The notes: generated by a model from the sequence alone, not told the origin. Numbered from the stretch's first letter, positions 16,918 to 24,287 are shown. The stretch is 30,638 bases of DNA from Oscillospiraceae bacterium (GCA_902789835.1 CADAPN010000013.1:1-30638); one strand, 5' to 3'. A program made the numbers and translations.

Positions 16918-17074
16918 CCATTAGTAATTATACTAATGGCGCACTTATATACTGTGGTCTCTCGAACCACAGTATGTGCGCTCTGCGAGGCAACGCCCGG
17001 ACCGAGAAGGTCCGGGCGTTTTGCGTCGCTGCGCTCCATCCAGGGGACGTGCCCCTGCGAGCGCTTGCGCGCTC
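16918..17074. promoter_or_regulatory. Dense run of five hairpins
   Basis: Five inverted repeats follow each other: CCATTAGTA/TACTAATGG (16918-16939); ATACTGTGGT/ACCACAGTAT (16949-16975), extended outside by GCGCAC/GTGCGC; AACGCCCGGACC/GGTCCGGGCGTT (16992-17020); AGGGG/CCCCT (17042-17056); and GAGCGC/GCGCTC (17059-17074). Only the third looks like a terminator. Such packing in a gene-free stretch at the edge of a mobilisation module could be a transfer origin, a replication origin or a structured RNA. The rest of 16774-17131 holds nothing else I can support apart from a weak GCGGCA/TGCCGC hairpin at 16783-16806. Confidence 0.6.
16992..17024 (+). terminator. Terminator after the signalling array
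   Basis: A perfect 12-bp G/C-rich stem (16992-17003 with 17009-17020) has a 5-base GAGAA loop and runs into TTTT. It is about 220 bases after the last kinase gene and ahead of the repressor promoter, so it separates cargo from mobilisation genes. Confidence 0.7.
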
Positions 17075-17131
17075 TACCCCCACCGCTTCCGCGGCTGTCT
17101 TCCGAGAAGAGAATATCCTTCACATATTTTT

Positions 17132-17172
17132 TGTTCCAAATTAACGCAAATGCGAAACAAAATGTTCCAAAT
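17132..17172 (+). promoter_or_regulatory. Direct repeat, candidate repressor operator
   Basis: TGTTCCAAAT occurs twice, at 17132-17141 and 17163-17172, with 31 bases between starts (about three helical turns). The second copy ends 4 bases before the -35 box of the promoter for the S24 repressor, a natural place for autorepression. A partial inverted partner, GAAAC, lies at about 17153. Confidence 0.45.
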
Positions 17173-17176
17173 GATA

Positions 17177-17205
17177 TTGACTTACGGTTTTCTGCCTGCT
17201 ACGAT
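17177..17205 (+). promoter_or_regulatory. Promoter of the S24 repressor
   Basis: TTGACT (17177-17182) and TACGAT (17200-17205) are 17 bases apart. The start of transcription would fall about 35 bases before the repressor's ATG. Confidence 0.6.
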
Positions 17206-17248
17206 ACTGTTATGAAACGACTTGTTCCTGTTCTGTTTGGAGGCTCTT

Positions 17249-17857
17249 ATGCGCAAAAAAGATGAAAACCGTATGCAGGTTATACGAGACTGCATCGACA
17301 GTTATTACAGCGCCTACGGCGAGATACCCACCGTGCGTGACATTTCCGCAAACACCGGTATCGCCGTCACCACGGTCCATCGTTATCTGACGGCGCTGAA
17401 GGAATCCGGCGAGCTCGAATACAATGGTCGCCGCTCCATCATCACAAAGCGGATCAACATGGAATCGGCGCAGTATTCCATGCCGGTTCTCGGTTATGTG
17501 CGCTGCGGCCCCGGCGAGGAAGAGGAAGAAGCGGTCATCGAGTACATCCGCCTGCCGGAGAGCATGGTCGGCCGGGGCGAGTTCTTCGCCCTCATCGCCA
17601 AGGGCGAGTCCATGATCGACGTCGGTATTCATCCCGGTGACTATGTGATCATAAGAAAGCAGAACTACGCTGAGCCCGGGGAACTCATCGTTGCGCTGTA
17701 CGAAGGACTGAACAATTTGAAACAGCTTGCCTATGACGATGACGAGCACCGATATGTTCTGCGGTCCTGCAATGAGGATAAGGAATCCTATCCCGACATT
17801 TCGTTCGAGGAGCTCACGATCCAGGGCGTGGCCGTGGGCGTCTATCACGGATTTTGA
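17249..17857 (+). CDS. LexA/UmuD-like S24 self-cleaving repressor
   Basis: From ATG 17249 (GGAGG at 17239-17243) the protein has 202 residues. The N-terminal winged helix (about 5-65; PTVRDISANTGIAVTTVHRYL) is LexA-like. The C-terminal S24 domain keeps the catalytic serine in AKGESMIDVGI (Ser121) and a lysine in NNLKQLAYD (Lys158). The cleavage site appears to be Cys86-Gly87 in YVRCGPGE, the Cys-Gly type found in UmuD rather than LexA's Ala-Gly. An EEEEE run follows it. It is the first gene of the mobilisation module and probably represses it until DNA damage activates RecA; a direct repeat next to its promoter may be its operator. Whether it controls the recombinase or the kinase cargo cannot be read from the sequence. 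Confidence 0.88.
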   Translation: MRKKDENRMQVIRDCIDSYYSAYGEIPTVRDISANTGIAVTTVHRYLTALKESGELEYNGRRSIITKRINMESAQYSMPVLGYVRCGPGEEEEEAVIEYIRLPESMVGRGEFFALIAKGESMIDVGIHPGDYVIIRKQNYAEPGELIVALYEGLNNLKQLAYDDDEHRYVLRSCNEDKESYPDISFEELTIQGVAVGVYHGF

Positions 17858-18019
17858 TTTCGTTAATATGAGCAATTTCATCCGGCGGTGACAAGATTCG
17901 ACAGTTTTCGCTCTTCCGTTTTGTTACACTATAGCTCAGCTTCGACTTACTTCGCGTGCTCCAATCTGGAAACGCGATTTCATCACAGAGCTCAAAAACG
18001 ACCTGGTCATTTTTACCAT

Positions 18020-18105
18020 ATCGTTTTCGCCTGAGGCCCCTTTTGAGGACTCAGGCGATCCTGCCCCTGGACAAAACGATTGACCCATTTTGGGATAATC
18101 GTTTT
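18020..18105 (+). promoter_or_regulatory. Candidate oriT or attenuator with alternative pairings
   Basis: CGCCTGAG (18028-18035) pairs with CTCAGGCG (18050-18057), directly followed by ATCCTGCCCC (18058-18067), which resembles the IncP-type nick core ATCCTG/C. Next, AAAACGATTGACCC (18073-18086) pairs with GGGATAATCGTTTT (18092-18105), 12 of 14. AAAACGAT can instead pair with ATCGTTTT at 18020-18027, so two folds compete. The position just upstream of the mobilisation genes fits an oriT, but the relaxase is of MOBQ type, whose nick sites usually look different, so an attenuator is also possible. The rest of 17858-18135 shows no gene. Confidence 0.4.
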
Positions 18106-18135
18106 TCAAGTCTTTCTAAAACCAAGAAAGAAAGA

Positions 18136-18564
18136 ATGATGTTCAACCTGAAAGCCTATCCACCCATCGAGCGAAATGCGGACGGCTCTCTCATCCGCAT
18201 GAAGCTTCGCCAGTCGTGGGCGGTCAAACGGATCATCCGGGAGCATTGCTGCAATCTTCAGGATGAACGGAACTGCCTTCTGCTGGATGACGGTGAAGAA
18301 GTCACTTGCCCACAGCTTCGCAACCGCTCGGTGTGCTGCACGTTTTTCCGAAACGTACTTCTGAAGCTCGCTGAGGCCGCCGGGCTGGAAGCGGAGATCT
18401 TCCATGAGGATAATGTGCGCCTCTGCGCCCGATGCGGAAAGCCATATATTGCCCATGGCAATCGAGCCAAATACTGCGACGAATGCAAGGTCATCACAAA
18501 GAAGGAACAGCAAGCGGAATACGCCCGCCGAAAGAGGGCGAGACGTCGAAAAATAGAGATTTGA
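18136..18564 (+). CDS. Cysteine-rich VLP-type protein
   Basis: This 142-residue protein matches the Cys-rich VLP family found beside mobilisation genes in Clostridia: CCNLQDERNCLLLDDGEEVTCPQ, then VCCTFFRNVLL, then a zinc-ribbon-like C-terminal part with CARCGKPYIAHGNRAKYCDECK (CxxC...CxxC), ending in a strongly basic helix (YARRKRARRRK). The conserved cysteines suggest zinc binding, and the basic tail suggests DNA contact. An open frame extends upstream to 17956, but it runs through the hairpins of the leader, and ATG 18136 (or 18139) behind AAGAAAG is the likelier start. Its exact role is unknown; a part in mobilisation or its control is inferred from context. Confidence 0.8.
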   Translation: MMFNLKAYPPIERNADGSLIRMKLRQSWAVKRIIREHCCNLQDERNCLLLDDGEEVTCPQLRNRSVCCTFFRNVLLKLAEAAGLEAEIFHEDNVRLCARCGKPYIAHGNRAKYCDECKVITKKEQQAEYARRKRARRRKIEI

Positions 18565-18649
18565 ACCCCGGGTGTATCAAGGCTTTCCGGACGCAGAGGT
18601 CGGGGTGCCCGCATACCTTGTACCACCTACCCCAAAAGAGGTAATTCAA

Positions 18650-18970
18650 ATGAACCCACAGATCGAAGAATTGCGTGCCGAGCAGGAACAGATCCAACAG
18701 GAGATTGAGCAGCTCGAGCATCAGCAGGTGCTGATAGAAAACAAGATATCCTACTTCAAAGGCGCGGATCGCCGGAAGCGATCCCACCGTCTTATCACCC
18801 GCGGCGCGGCGGTGGAAAGTATCGTCCCCGCCGTGAAGGACATGGATCAGGTGGATTTCTATGAGCTCATGGAAAAGGTCCTGACCCACCCCGCCGTAAT
18901 ACCGCTCCTGCCCGGAGGCAATGAAGATGGCACTGTACCACTTCCACCTGACGCAGATCAAGCGCAGTGA
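18650..18970 (+). CDS. DUF3847-family protein, likely mobilisation accessory
   Basis: From ATG 18650 (AAAAGAGG upstream) the product has 106 residues. The first half is a coiled coil (IEELRAEQEQIQQEIEQLEHQQ) followed by the RRKRSHRLITRGAAVES segment characteristic of DUF3847. The C-terminal part contains VDFYELMEKVLTHP. Such proteins regularly precede MobA/MobL relaxase genes in clostridial elements and are likely MobC-like relaxosome partners; this role is inferred. The gene overlaps the relaxase gene by 44 bases, pointing to translational coupling. An upstream GTG or ATG extension to 18572 is open but has no better ribosome site. Confidence 0.8.
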   Translation: MNPQIEELRAEQEQIQQEIEQLEHQQVLIENKISYFKGADRRKRSHRLITRGAAVESIVPAVKDMDQVDFYELMEKVLTHPAVIPLLPGGNEDGTVPLPPDADQAQ

Positions 18971-20393
18971 GGGTAAGACCGCCATGGCCGCGGCAGCCTA
19001 TCGCGCCGGGGAAAAGCTGCACAGCGATTACTACGGTTTTGACTATGACTACACCCGCAAGAGCGGCGTCGTGCATACGGAAATCATGCTGCCGCCTCAT
19101 GCTCCAAGAGAGTATGCAGACCGAAAGACACTATGGGACGCCGTGGAGAAGGCTGAGCGCGGCAAGAAAGCTCAGCTCGCCCACAGCTTTGACATTGCCT
19201 TACAGACCGAGTTTTCGCTGGAAGAGAACATCGCCCTGGCGAGGCAATTTGTAGCGGAGCAGCTCGTCGCCCGGGGCATGATCGCCGACCTTGCGGTACA
19301 TTTGCCGGACAAGGATGACGGCATTGACAATCCGCACTTCCATGTAATGTGTCCCATCCGACCTCTGAACCCGGACGGCTCTTGGGGTCTGAAGCAGCGC
19401 CGGGAATATGTACTGGACGAGCACGGCAACCGGATCGAGGATGAAAACGGCAACTACATATTCAACGCCGTGCCCACGACCAACTGGAGCCAGCCGGAGA
19501 CGCTGGAGGAGATGCGCCGGGCCTGGGCGGAGATGTGTAATCGCCGGTTTGAAGCTAAGGGTTTCGATTGCAGGATCGACCACCGATCCTATGAGCGCCA
19601 GGGCATCAAGCAGGTGCCCACGACCCACGAGGGTCCCAACGTCCGCAAGATGGAGGCCAAGGGCATTGAAACAGAAAAAGGCAAGCTGAACCGTTGGATC
19701 CGCAATGTCAATCGCTCGTTTGCCAACCTCAAAGCAAGGCTCGCGGCGCTGCTGGAGGCGCTCGACGCCATCATAGAGGAACAACGTAAGGCGCGGGCAA
19801 AGTTCGAGGCCGAAAATATCGCCACGCTGCTGAACACCTATTACCGCCGCCGCAATGCCGGGGCATACAGCTCCAGAGCCCGCGCGAACAATCTGCAGGA
19901 GCAGATCGACACCTTTGAATACCTGCAGGCCAAGGGCATCAATACGCTGGACGATCTGAAAGACGCCGTCCAACAGCTGGGTGACCGTGTCACCGATAAG
20001 CAGACGACGATCCGGGACAGGCAGAACCGGATCAAGGAGATCGACGACCTCCTGACCTGCGTTGAGAACTATAAGCGGCTAAAGCCCCTGTTCGATGAGA
20101 TGAACAGGATCCGATGGAAGAAAAAGCGCGAGCAGTTCCGGCAGGACCATGATGGCGAGCTCAAGCTGTTCTACCTCGCCCGCAGGAAGCTGAATGAGGC
20201 GCGGCAGGGAGACGAACCCCTTCCCCTCGCGGCAATGAAAAAGGAACGGACTGCGCTGATAGAGAAAAATAAGAGCGATTACGCCTCTTTGAAAGACGAG
20301 CGTACCGAGTTTCTCAAGCTGCAGAAGATCAAGGCCCATCTGGAATCCGCGCTGCGATCCGAACCCGAGCGCAGCCGGGAGCCGGATCGATGA
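18927..20393 (+). CDS. MobA/MobL-family relaxase (MOBQ)
   Basis: The 488-residue protein begins MALYHFHLTQIKRSEG, a MobA/MobL start. GGAGG at 18914-18918 gives 8 bases to ATG 18927 but only 2 to ATG 18921, so 18927 is chosen. The relaxase domain covers about 1-230: AAAAYRAGEK carries the candidate nicking tyrosine Tyr25, and NPHFHVMCPIRP holds the metal-binding histidine motif. The C-terminal half (about 250-488) is charged and coiled-coil, with no helicase or primase motif. It should nick the element at oriT and pilot the single strand through a mating channel supplied in trans. The best oriT candidates are in 16.9-18.1 kb upstream. Confidence 0.93.
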   Translation: MALYHFHLTQIKRSEGKTAMAAAAYRAGEKLHSDYYGFDYDYTRKSGVVHTEIMLPPHAPREYADRKTLWDAVEKAERGKKAQLAHSFDIALQTEFSLEENIALARQFVAEQLVARGMIADLAVHLPDKDDGIDNPHFHVMCPIRPLNPDGSWGLKQRREYVLDEHGNRIEDENGNYIFNAVPTTNWSQPETLEEMRRAWAEMCNRRFEAKGFDCRIDHRSYERQGIKQVPTTHEGPNVRKMEAKGIETEKGKLNRWIRNVNRSFANLKARLAALLEALDAIIEEQRKARAKFEAENIATLLNTYYRRRNAGAYSSRARANNLQEQIDTFEYLQAKGINTLDDLKDAVQQLGDRVTDKQTTIRDRQNRIKEIDDLLTCVENYKRLKPLFDEMNRIRWKKKREQFRQDHDGELKLFYLARRKLNEARQGDEPLPLAAMKKERTALIEKNKSDYASLKDERTEFLKLQKIKAHLESALRSEPERSREPDR

Positions 20394-20420
20394 ACACGAT
20401 AGACGGAGGAATGATCTGTT

Positions 20421-20660
20421 ATGGACGAACAGTTTGAATATGAATTGGTTGAAGGCGATGCCCCAGCCGATTATGGGACACCTCCCGAGAGTTTTCTAAG
20501 GGAATGTGAGGAATACTGGGCCAACACCATGAAGCCCTTTCATAAGACCATAGAACGGAAGATCGGCAACACCACCTACGTCATCGAGACAGAGTTTGCC
20601 GGCCGGGAGAGTCTTGCCGACAAGCTCCGGCGAATGATGATGGGAGACGATGAAAAATGA
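20421..20660 (+). CDS. TnpW-like transposon protein
   Basis: This 79-residue acidic protein ends in KTIERKIGNTTYVIETEF followed by ESLADKLRRMM, the pattern of the transposon-encoded TnpW family first seen in Tn4451/Tn4453. The function of TnpW is unknown. The gene sits, as usual, directly before the serine recombinase: its TGA overlaps an ATG at 20657 in the recombinase frame. GGAGGA at 20405-20410 serves the start. Confidence 0.85.
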   Translation: MDEQFEYELVEGDAPADYGTPPESFLRECEEYWANTMKPFHKTIERKIGNTTYVIETEFAGRESLADKLRRMMMGDDEK

Positions 20661-20743
20661 TGGTGACAAACCACGGTGATTATGTTAAGCTCGACGCAGG
20701 CACTACGATACTGTCAGCTGACCAACCCGAAAAGGAGGATAAT

Positions 20744-22387
20744 ATGTTGGATCAGCAAACAATCACCGTCCTGTACTGCCGCCTCAGCAACGAGGACGCT
20801 TTGGACGGCGAGAGCAATAGTATCGCAAATCAGCGGAGTATACTTCAAGCATACGCAGACAGTCATGGGTTCACCAACACCCGCACGTTCATCGATGACG
20901 GCTACACCGGCACGAATTTCAACCGCCCTGGCATACAGGAAGCGCTGTCGCTGGTAGAGCAGGGGCTTGTATCCACCTTCATTGTCAAGGATATGAGCCG
21001 CTTCGGACGCGATTACCTGCAGGTGGGTCAGTACACGGAGCTCATCTTCCCCAGCTACGACGTTCGGTTCATCGCTATCAACGACGGCGTAGACAGCGCC
21101 TATGGCGACAACGACTTCACCCCGTTCCGGAACCTGTTCAACGACTTCTATGCCAAAGACACCAGCAAGAAGGTGCGGGCCGTCTTCCGGGCGAAGGCGG
21201 CGAGGGGCGAACACCTCAGCGGCCCTCCCTATGGGTATATGGACGATCCCGACCAGCATGGACATTGGATCATCGACCCGGAGGCTGCGAAGGTCGTGAA
21301 GCGCATCTTTGACCTAGCGATCGACGGGAAAGGGCCGGATCGTATCGCCCGGATCCTGGAGGATGATCACGTTCCGACTACCAAGGCCCTGTATGCGGCA
21401 AGGAAAGGAAAGCCTCTTCCGGAGCGCCCCTATCATTGGGCTGAGCAGTCTATCGTGGATATACTGGAGCGTCAGGAGTACACCGGCTGCACATGCAGCT
21501 TCAAGACCTATTCCCGGTCCTATAAGCTCAAGAAGCGGATCCCGAACAAGCCGGAAGATATGATCGTTTTCCCGAACACGCAGGAGGCCATCGTTCCGCA
21601 GGCGCAGTGGGATCGTGTGCAGGAGCTTCGGAAGAACAAGCGCCGTATGACCAAGGCTGACCGCCAGGGACTCTTCTCCGGCCTGCTGTTCTGTGCAGAC
21701 TGCGGCGGCAAGCTCCATTTTGCTACCTGCAAGAGCTTTGAGGGGAAACAGGATCACTACATCTGCTCTCATTATAAGAGCGGACGCGGTACCTGTTCCG
21801 CCCACTACATCCGGGAGGATGTTCTGCGGGAGATCGTCCTTGAACGCATCCAGGCCATCAACCTGTATATCCACGACGATGTCAACGGATTCCAGGAAGA
21901 GTGGCTGCAGAACCGCCGTGAGGATCATCAGCGGAACATCCGCGAGGATAAGAAGCGGCTGACCCAGGCCAGGAAGCGCTTTGATGAACTCGATGTGCTC
22001 ATCACCCGGGGATACGAGGATGCCGTACTCGGAAACCTGAGCATGGAGCGTTACAAGAAGATGGCCGAGGGGTACGAGGCAGAGCAGGATCGTCTGAGAC
22101 TGGAGATCATCGCGCTGGAGGAATGGGTCAACCAGCAGGTAGAGATGAACGACGACCTGGATCGCTTCATCGCCCTGGTGGAGAAGTATGAGGAGATCAT
22201 TGAACTGACGCCCTCTATCGTGAACGAGTATGTGCAGAAGATCGTGGTCCATGCCCCGGACAAGTCCAGCGGCAAGCGCAGACAGCGCGTTCAGATCTTC
22301 TTCAACTTCCTAGGCGAGTTCAACCTCCCCACCCTGAACGAACCCGTGATCATTGAAAACACCCCGAAAAACAGAAAGACCACATGA
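20744..22387 (+). CDS. TnpX-like large serine recombinase
   Basis: From ATG 20744, preceded by AAAGGAGGA with about 4 bases spacing, the protein has 547 residues. An in-frame ATG at 20657, overlapping the previous stop, would add 29 residues without a good ribosome site. The resolvase domain (about 6-155) has the nucleophile in LYCRLSNED (Ser15), plus DGYTGTNFNRPG and VKDMSRFGRDY. A recombinase domain follows (GPPYGYMDDP...), then a zinc ribbon (CADCGGKL ... YICSHYKSGRGTCS), a coiled coil and a DUF4368-like C-terminus (IVNEYVQKIVVHAPD). This is the layout of TnpX/TndX enzymes that excise and insert clostridial elements through a circular form. The stop codon lies inside the candidate right attachment site. 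Confidence 0.93.
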   Translation: MLDQQTITVLYCRLSNEDALDGESNSIANQRSILQAYADSHGFTNTRTFIDDGYTGTNFNRPGIQEALSLVEQGLVSTFIVKDMSRFGRDYLQVGQYTELIFPSYDVRFIAINDGVDSAYGDNDFTPFRNLFNDFYAKDTSKKVRAVFRAKAARGEHLSGPPYGYMDDPDQHGHWIIDPEAAKVVKRIFDLAIDGKGPDRIARILEDDHVPTTKALYAARKGKPLPERPYHWAEQSIVDILERQEYTGCTCSFKTYSRSYKLKKRIPNKPEDMIVFPNTQEAIVPQAQWDRVQELRKNKRRMTKADRQGLFSGLLFCADCGGKLHFATCKSFEGKQDHYICSHYKSGRGTCSAHYIREDVLREIVLERIQAINLYIHDDVNGFQEEWLQNRREDHQRNIREDKKRLTQARKRFDELDVLITRGYEDAVLGNLSMERYKKMAEGYEAEQDRLRLEIIALEEWVNQQVEMNDDLDRFIALVEKYEEIIELTPSIVNEYVQKIVVHAPDKSSGKRRQRVQIFFNFLGEFNLPTLNEPVIIENTPKNRKTT

Positions 22388-22411
22388 CCATAATGGTCAC
22401 ACGATCTTTCT
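22373..22411 (-). terminator. Long inverted repeat at recombinase 3' end; terminator of the leftward cluster
   Basis: Arms 22373-22391 and 22393-22411 match in 15 of 19 positions around a perfect core TGACCAT-A-ATGGTCA. Read leftward, the stem runs into GTTTTTCGGGG, which fits termination of the minus-strand cluster ending at 22437. Read rightward the tail is poor in T. The core also forms the candidate attachment site. Confidence 0.5.
22387..22403 (+). repeat. Candidate right attachment site
   Basis: ACCATAATGGTCACACG matches 421-437 in 15 of 17 positions and includes the stop-proximal end of the recombinase gene, the usual position of an end site in TnpX-type elements. It overlaps a palindrome, a feature expected for serine recombinase sites but also for terminators. 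Confidence 0.4.
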
Positions 22412-22436
22412 GCGGGCAAATAGTTACTTATCACTA

Positions 22437-22613
22437 TTAACCCTTGGTATCAAGCGGTTTCGCATAGGAAAGCAATTCCTCAAGATATCTCCGAACCTCT
22501 TTTTCGGGGACGGTACCTGTTTCCAATTCATCCAGGTCCGAGCGGAGTTTCTCGATGATGGCGGAAAATTCGGAAATAGCTGCTTTTTCGGGGCGATAGA
22601 ATGTGCATTTCAT
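22437..22613 (-). CDS. Small hypothetical protein, 58 residues
   Basis: On the minus strand an ATG at 22613, preceded by AAGGAGA, opens a 58-codon frame ending TAA at 22437. The product starts MKCTFYRPEKAAISEF and ends LLSYAKPLDTKG; it is mostly helical and charged, with EKLRSDLDELE in the middle. I do not recognise the family. It is the last gene of the leftward cluster, 81 bases after the WYL regulator, with a small hairpin (ATGAAGC/GCTTCAT, 22674-22690) between them. The good ribosome site and natural composition support a real gene. Confidence 0.65.
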   Translation of the reverse strand: MKCTFYRPEKAAISEFSAIIEKLRSDLDELETGTVPEKEVRRYLEELLSYAKPLDTKG

Positions 22614-22694
22614 GATTCAAGTCTCCTTTTCTGTTTTGTGGTTTTATCATAACAGACAAGGAGGCAGAGTGCTATGAAGCTCAGCTTCATTCTG

Positions 22695-23687
22695 CTATTC
22701 GGTCAGCAACTCTTCGATTGTATAGGTGGTTCGAATTACCCGATTAGTTTCCAGGAGTTTACGCCCTTGATTGCATTCAACGGCTATAATGTGCTCTCCG
22801 TTTCTCCCGCTAGACTGAGTCCTCACATATCTACAATCTTTGTACAGTTCCACTCCGGTATCCGTCTGATACTCAACACAGAAAGGCTTATCATTTTTCA
22901 GGCAGTCGAGCCATACATTTCCGGGGACACTGCATTGACGCTCTGTTGCAAACTTGTTTTCGGGATCCAGTTCCAGATGCTCATACCAGCTGAGATCCTC
23001 CGGAAGCAGATCGCCAAGTACAAACCTGATTCTCTTTTTTGCATAGTCAGACAGCTGTTCCCAAATGTCTGCGGCACTGGCCTCTGCATACTGGGTGTAA
23101 AGAGGATCTCCCGCCATTTGACGCAATCCCTTCAACATAACGATGACCTGGGTGAGGTTTTCTGTAAGGAATAGTGGATGGACTGTTGATGCGGATTCAT
23201 AGCGGCCCCCAGTACGGGTGCTGTCAGGGATGAAAAACGGACGCCCGCAGATCTGAATCGGATCTTTGCTGTTCCGGTATAATCGGCCGAGATCCTCCTC
23301 AACAGTGCGTCTGCTGATCCATAGGATATCTTCAAGACCCTCAATCCTATTATCTTTAGACTGCAGGTACTTGGCAATAAACATTTGACGCTCGAAGCTG
23401 CTGTCGATCGGTACAGGGGGAAACTCTACATCCACTTCGATTCCTTTTGTCTTAAGGAAAGTAACGAGCATTTTATAGACACTGACTGCGGTGTCTTTTC
23501 CCCTGGGGATGTTCTTCACAGACTGCTTGATATTTACATCCAGATTGCCAGATTCATTCCAGCCTTCCTGCTTGGGAAGAGAGTATGGCTTATCGCCCTT
23601 GAGCAGAGTTTTGGCGGTCTTAAGTAGAGCGCTTTTTGGATGAAAGTTTGTTTTAAGAAATTCATCAAAATATGCATCAATCTTCAT
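22695..23687 (-). CDS. WYL-type helix-turn-helix regulator
   Basis: The 330-residue protein has an HTH of the DeoR/HTH_11 kind at about 103-142 (FIAKYLQSKDNRIEG, ISRRTVEEDLGRLYR), then a linker with STVHPLFLTENLTQVIVMLKG and a C-terminal WYL-like region (FCVEYQTDTGVELY, HIIAVECNQGRKLLETNRVI). WYL regulators bind nucleotide or nucleic-acid ligands and often repress defence or stress genes. Here it is cotranscribed with the ankyrin and ADP-ribosylglycohydrolase genes, so control of this cluster is plausible. The first ~100 residues are of unclear fold. The WYL assignment rests on layout and linker motif and is moderately sure. Confidence 0.65.
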   Translation of the reverse strand: MKIDAYFDEFLKTNFHPKSALLKTAKTLLKGDKPYSLPKQEGWNESGNLDVNIKQSVKNIPRGKDTAVSVYKMLVTFLKTKGIEVDVEFPPVPIDSSFERQMFIAKYLQSKDNRIEGLEDILWISRRTVEEDLGRLYRNSKDPIQICGRPFFIPDSTRTGGRYESASTVHPLFLTENLTQVIVMLKGLRQMAGDPLYTQYAEASAADIWEQLSDYAKKRIRFVLGDLLPEDLSWYEHLELDPENKFATERQCSVPGNVWLDCLKNDKPFCVEYQTDTGVELYKDCRYVRTQSSGRNGEHIIAVECNQGRKLLETNRVIRTTYTIEELLTE

Positions 23688-23717
23688 AACAGAATCTCCT
23701 ATGCATCCTCAGATCTT

Positions 23718-24287
23718 CTAGAACAATGTTTTTGCGGGCCCGAGTGAGACAGTACCATTCTCGTCGATTTTCAAAGAGAATCCACTGTAGGGGCCAAGAT
23801 GAGCGTCCTCTACCAGCACAAAGGCAGTCTGAGACAATGCCTTGAGATAATCAATATCTTTGTCATTGGCAAAGCACTCATTCATGTAATTAATGTCAAT
23901 CTCATCCAAATAGTAGTTTCCTTCGCCTGGAAGCGATTCTTCCATATTAGGCCAGGAGTTTGCATCTGCTCCGTGATGAATCAGAAATCGGACCATGGGT
24001 GCGTCACCGCTTCCAACCGCCAGCATGAGCGCGTTGAAATCATCGTCGGAGTCATTGACATTATGGCCTTCATCCAGCAATATTTTAAGAGCTGATCCAA
24101 TCCCACTTTCACGATCTTCTATGGGTTGGAGCAATTCTTCCGGAAACGGAGGATCAAGATCAGAGTCTTCAGCTTCTATATCCCCAACTATATACATATA
24201 GTAGGTGTCTATCAAACTATATACGCAGGCGGTTTTGATTTCACCGCCTGCTATTCTTTTGAGAGTTTTTTCTATTTCTGGATGCAT
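23718..24287 (-). CDS. Ankyrin-repeat protein
   Basis: The 189-residue protein has one clear ankyrin repeat (FNALMLAVGSGDAPMVRFLIHHGADAN, about 83-109) and a weaker one before it (ALKILLDEGHNVNDSDDD). The C-terminal third has no motif that I recognise. Ankyrin repeats bind other proteins, so a partner or inhibitor role is likely. The start overlaps the end of the ADP-ribosylglycohydrolase gene by 16 bases, which argues for coupled translation and a shared job. GAGAGGGG upstream of the ATG is an acceptable ribosome site. Confidence 0.75.
   Translation of the reverse strand: MHPEIEKTLKRIAGGEIKTACVYSLIDTYYMYIVGDIEAEDSDLDPPFPEELLQPIEDRESGIGSALKILLDEGHNVNDSDDDFNALMLAVGSGDAPMVRFLIHHGADANSWPNMEESLPGEGNYYLDEIDINYMNECFANDKDIDYLKALSQTAFVLVEDAHLGPYSGFSLKIDENGTVSLGPAKTLF

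Larger units (their letters stand above)
421..22403. mobile_element. Putative Tn4451-like mobilisable element carrying a signalling array
   Basis: The right end holds a complete module typical of clostridial mobilisable transposons: S24 repressor, cysteine-rich VLP, DUF3847, MobA/MobL relaxase, TnpW-like protein and TnpX-like serine recombinase. The recombinase stop codon sits at a 17-base site (22387-22403) that matches 421-437 at 15 of 17 positions in direct orientation, consistent with element ends. If right, the roughly 22-kb unit carries the Xre regulator and the whole kinase, EAL and HPt array as cargo. The left boundary is an inference from the repeat alone. It could lie outside the window, in which case only the module at 16.9-22.4 kb is certain to be mobile. 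No conjugation (type IV secretion) genes are visible, so transfer would need a helper. Confidence 0.5.

Noticed and set aside
16776..17265. Several overlapping plus and minus frames of 79-142 codons in the hairpin region
   Set aside because: They run through inverted repeats and a promoter, have no ribosome sites and no motifs.
17956..18135. Upstream extension of the Cys-rich VLP protein
   Set aside because: The added 60 residues are unlike the family and overlap the hairpins of the leader; ATG 18136 starts near the conserved part.
17198..20713. Shared 12-mer CTACGATACTGT near 17199 (repressor promoter) and 20703 (before the recombinase)
   Set aside because: No -35 box is found at the second site and flanks do not match, so I do not call it a shared promoter or recombination site.
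22674..23174. Plus-strand frame preceded by a GGAGG-like sequence at about 22660
   Set aside because: It is antisense to the WYL regulator, has no motif, and its start lies in a small hairpin; the ribosome-like site is probably chance.
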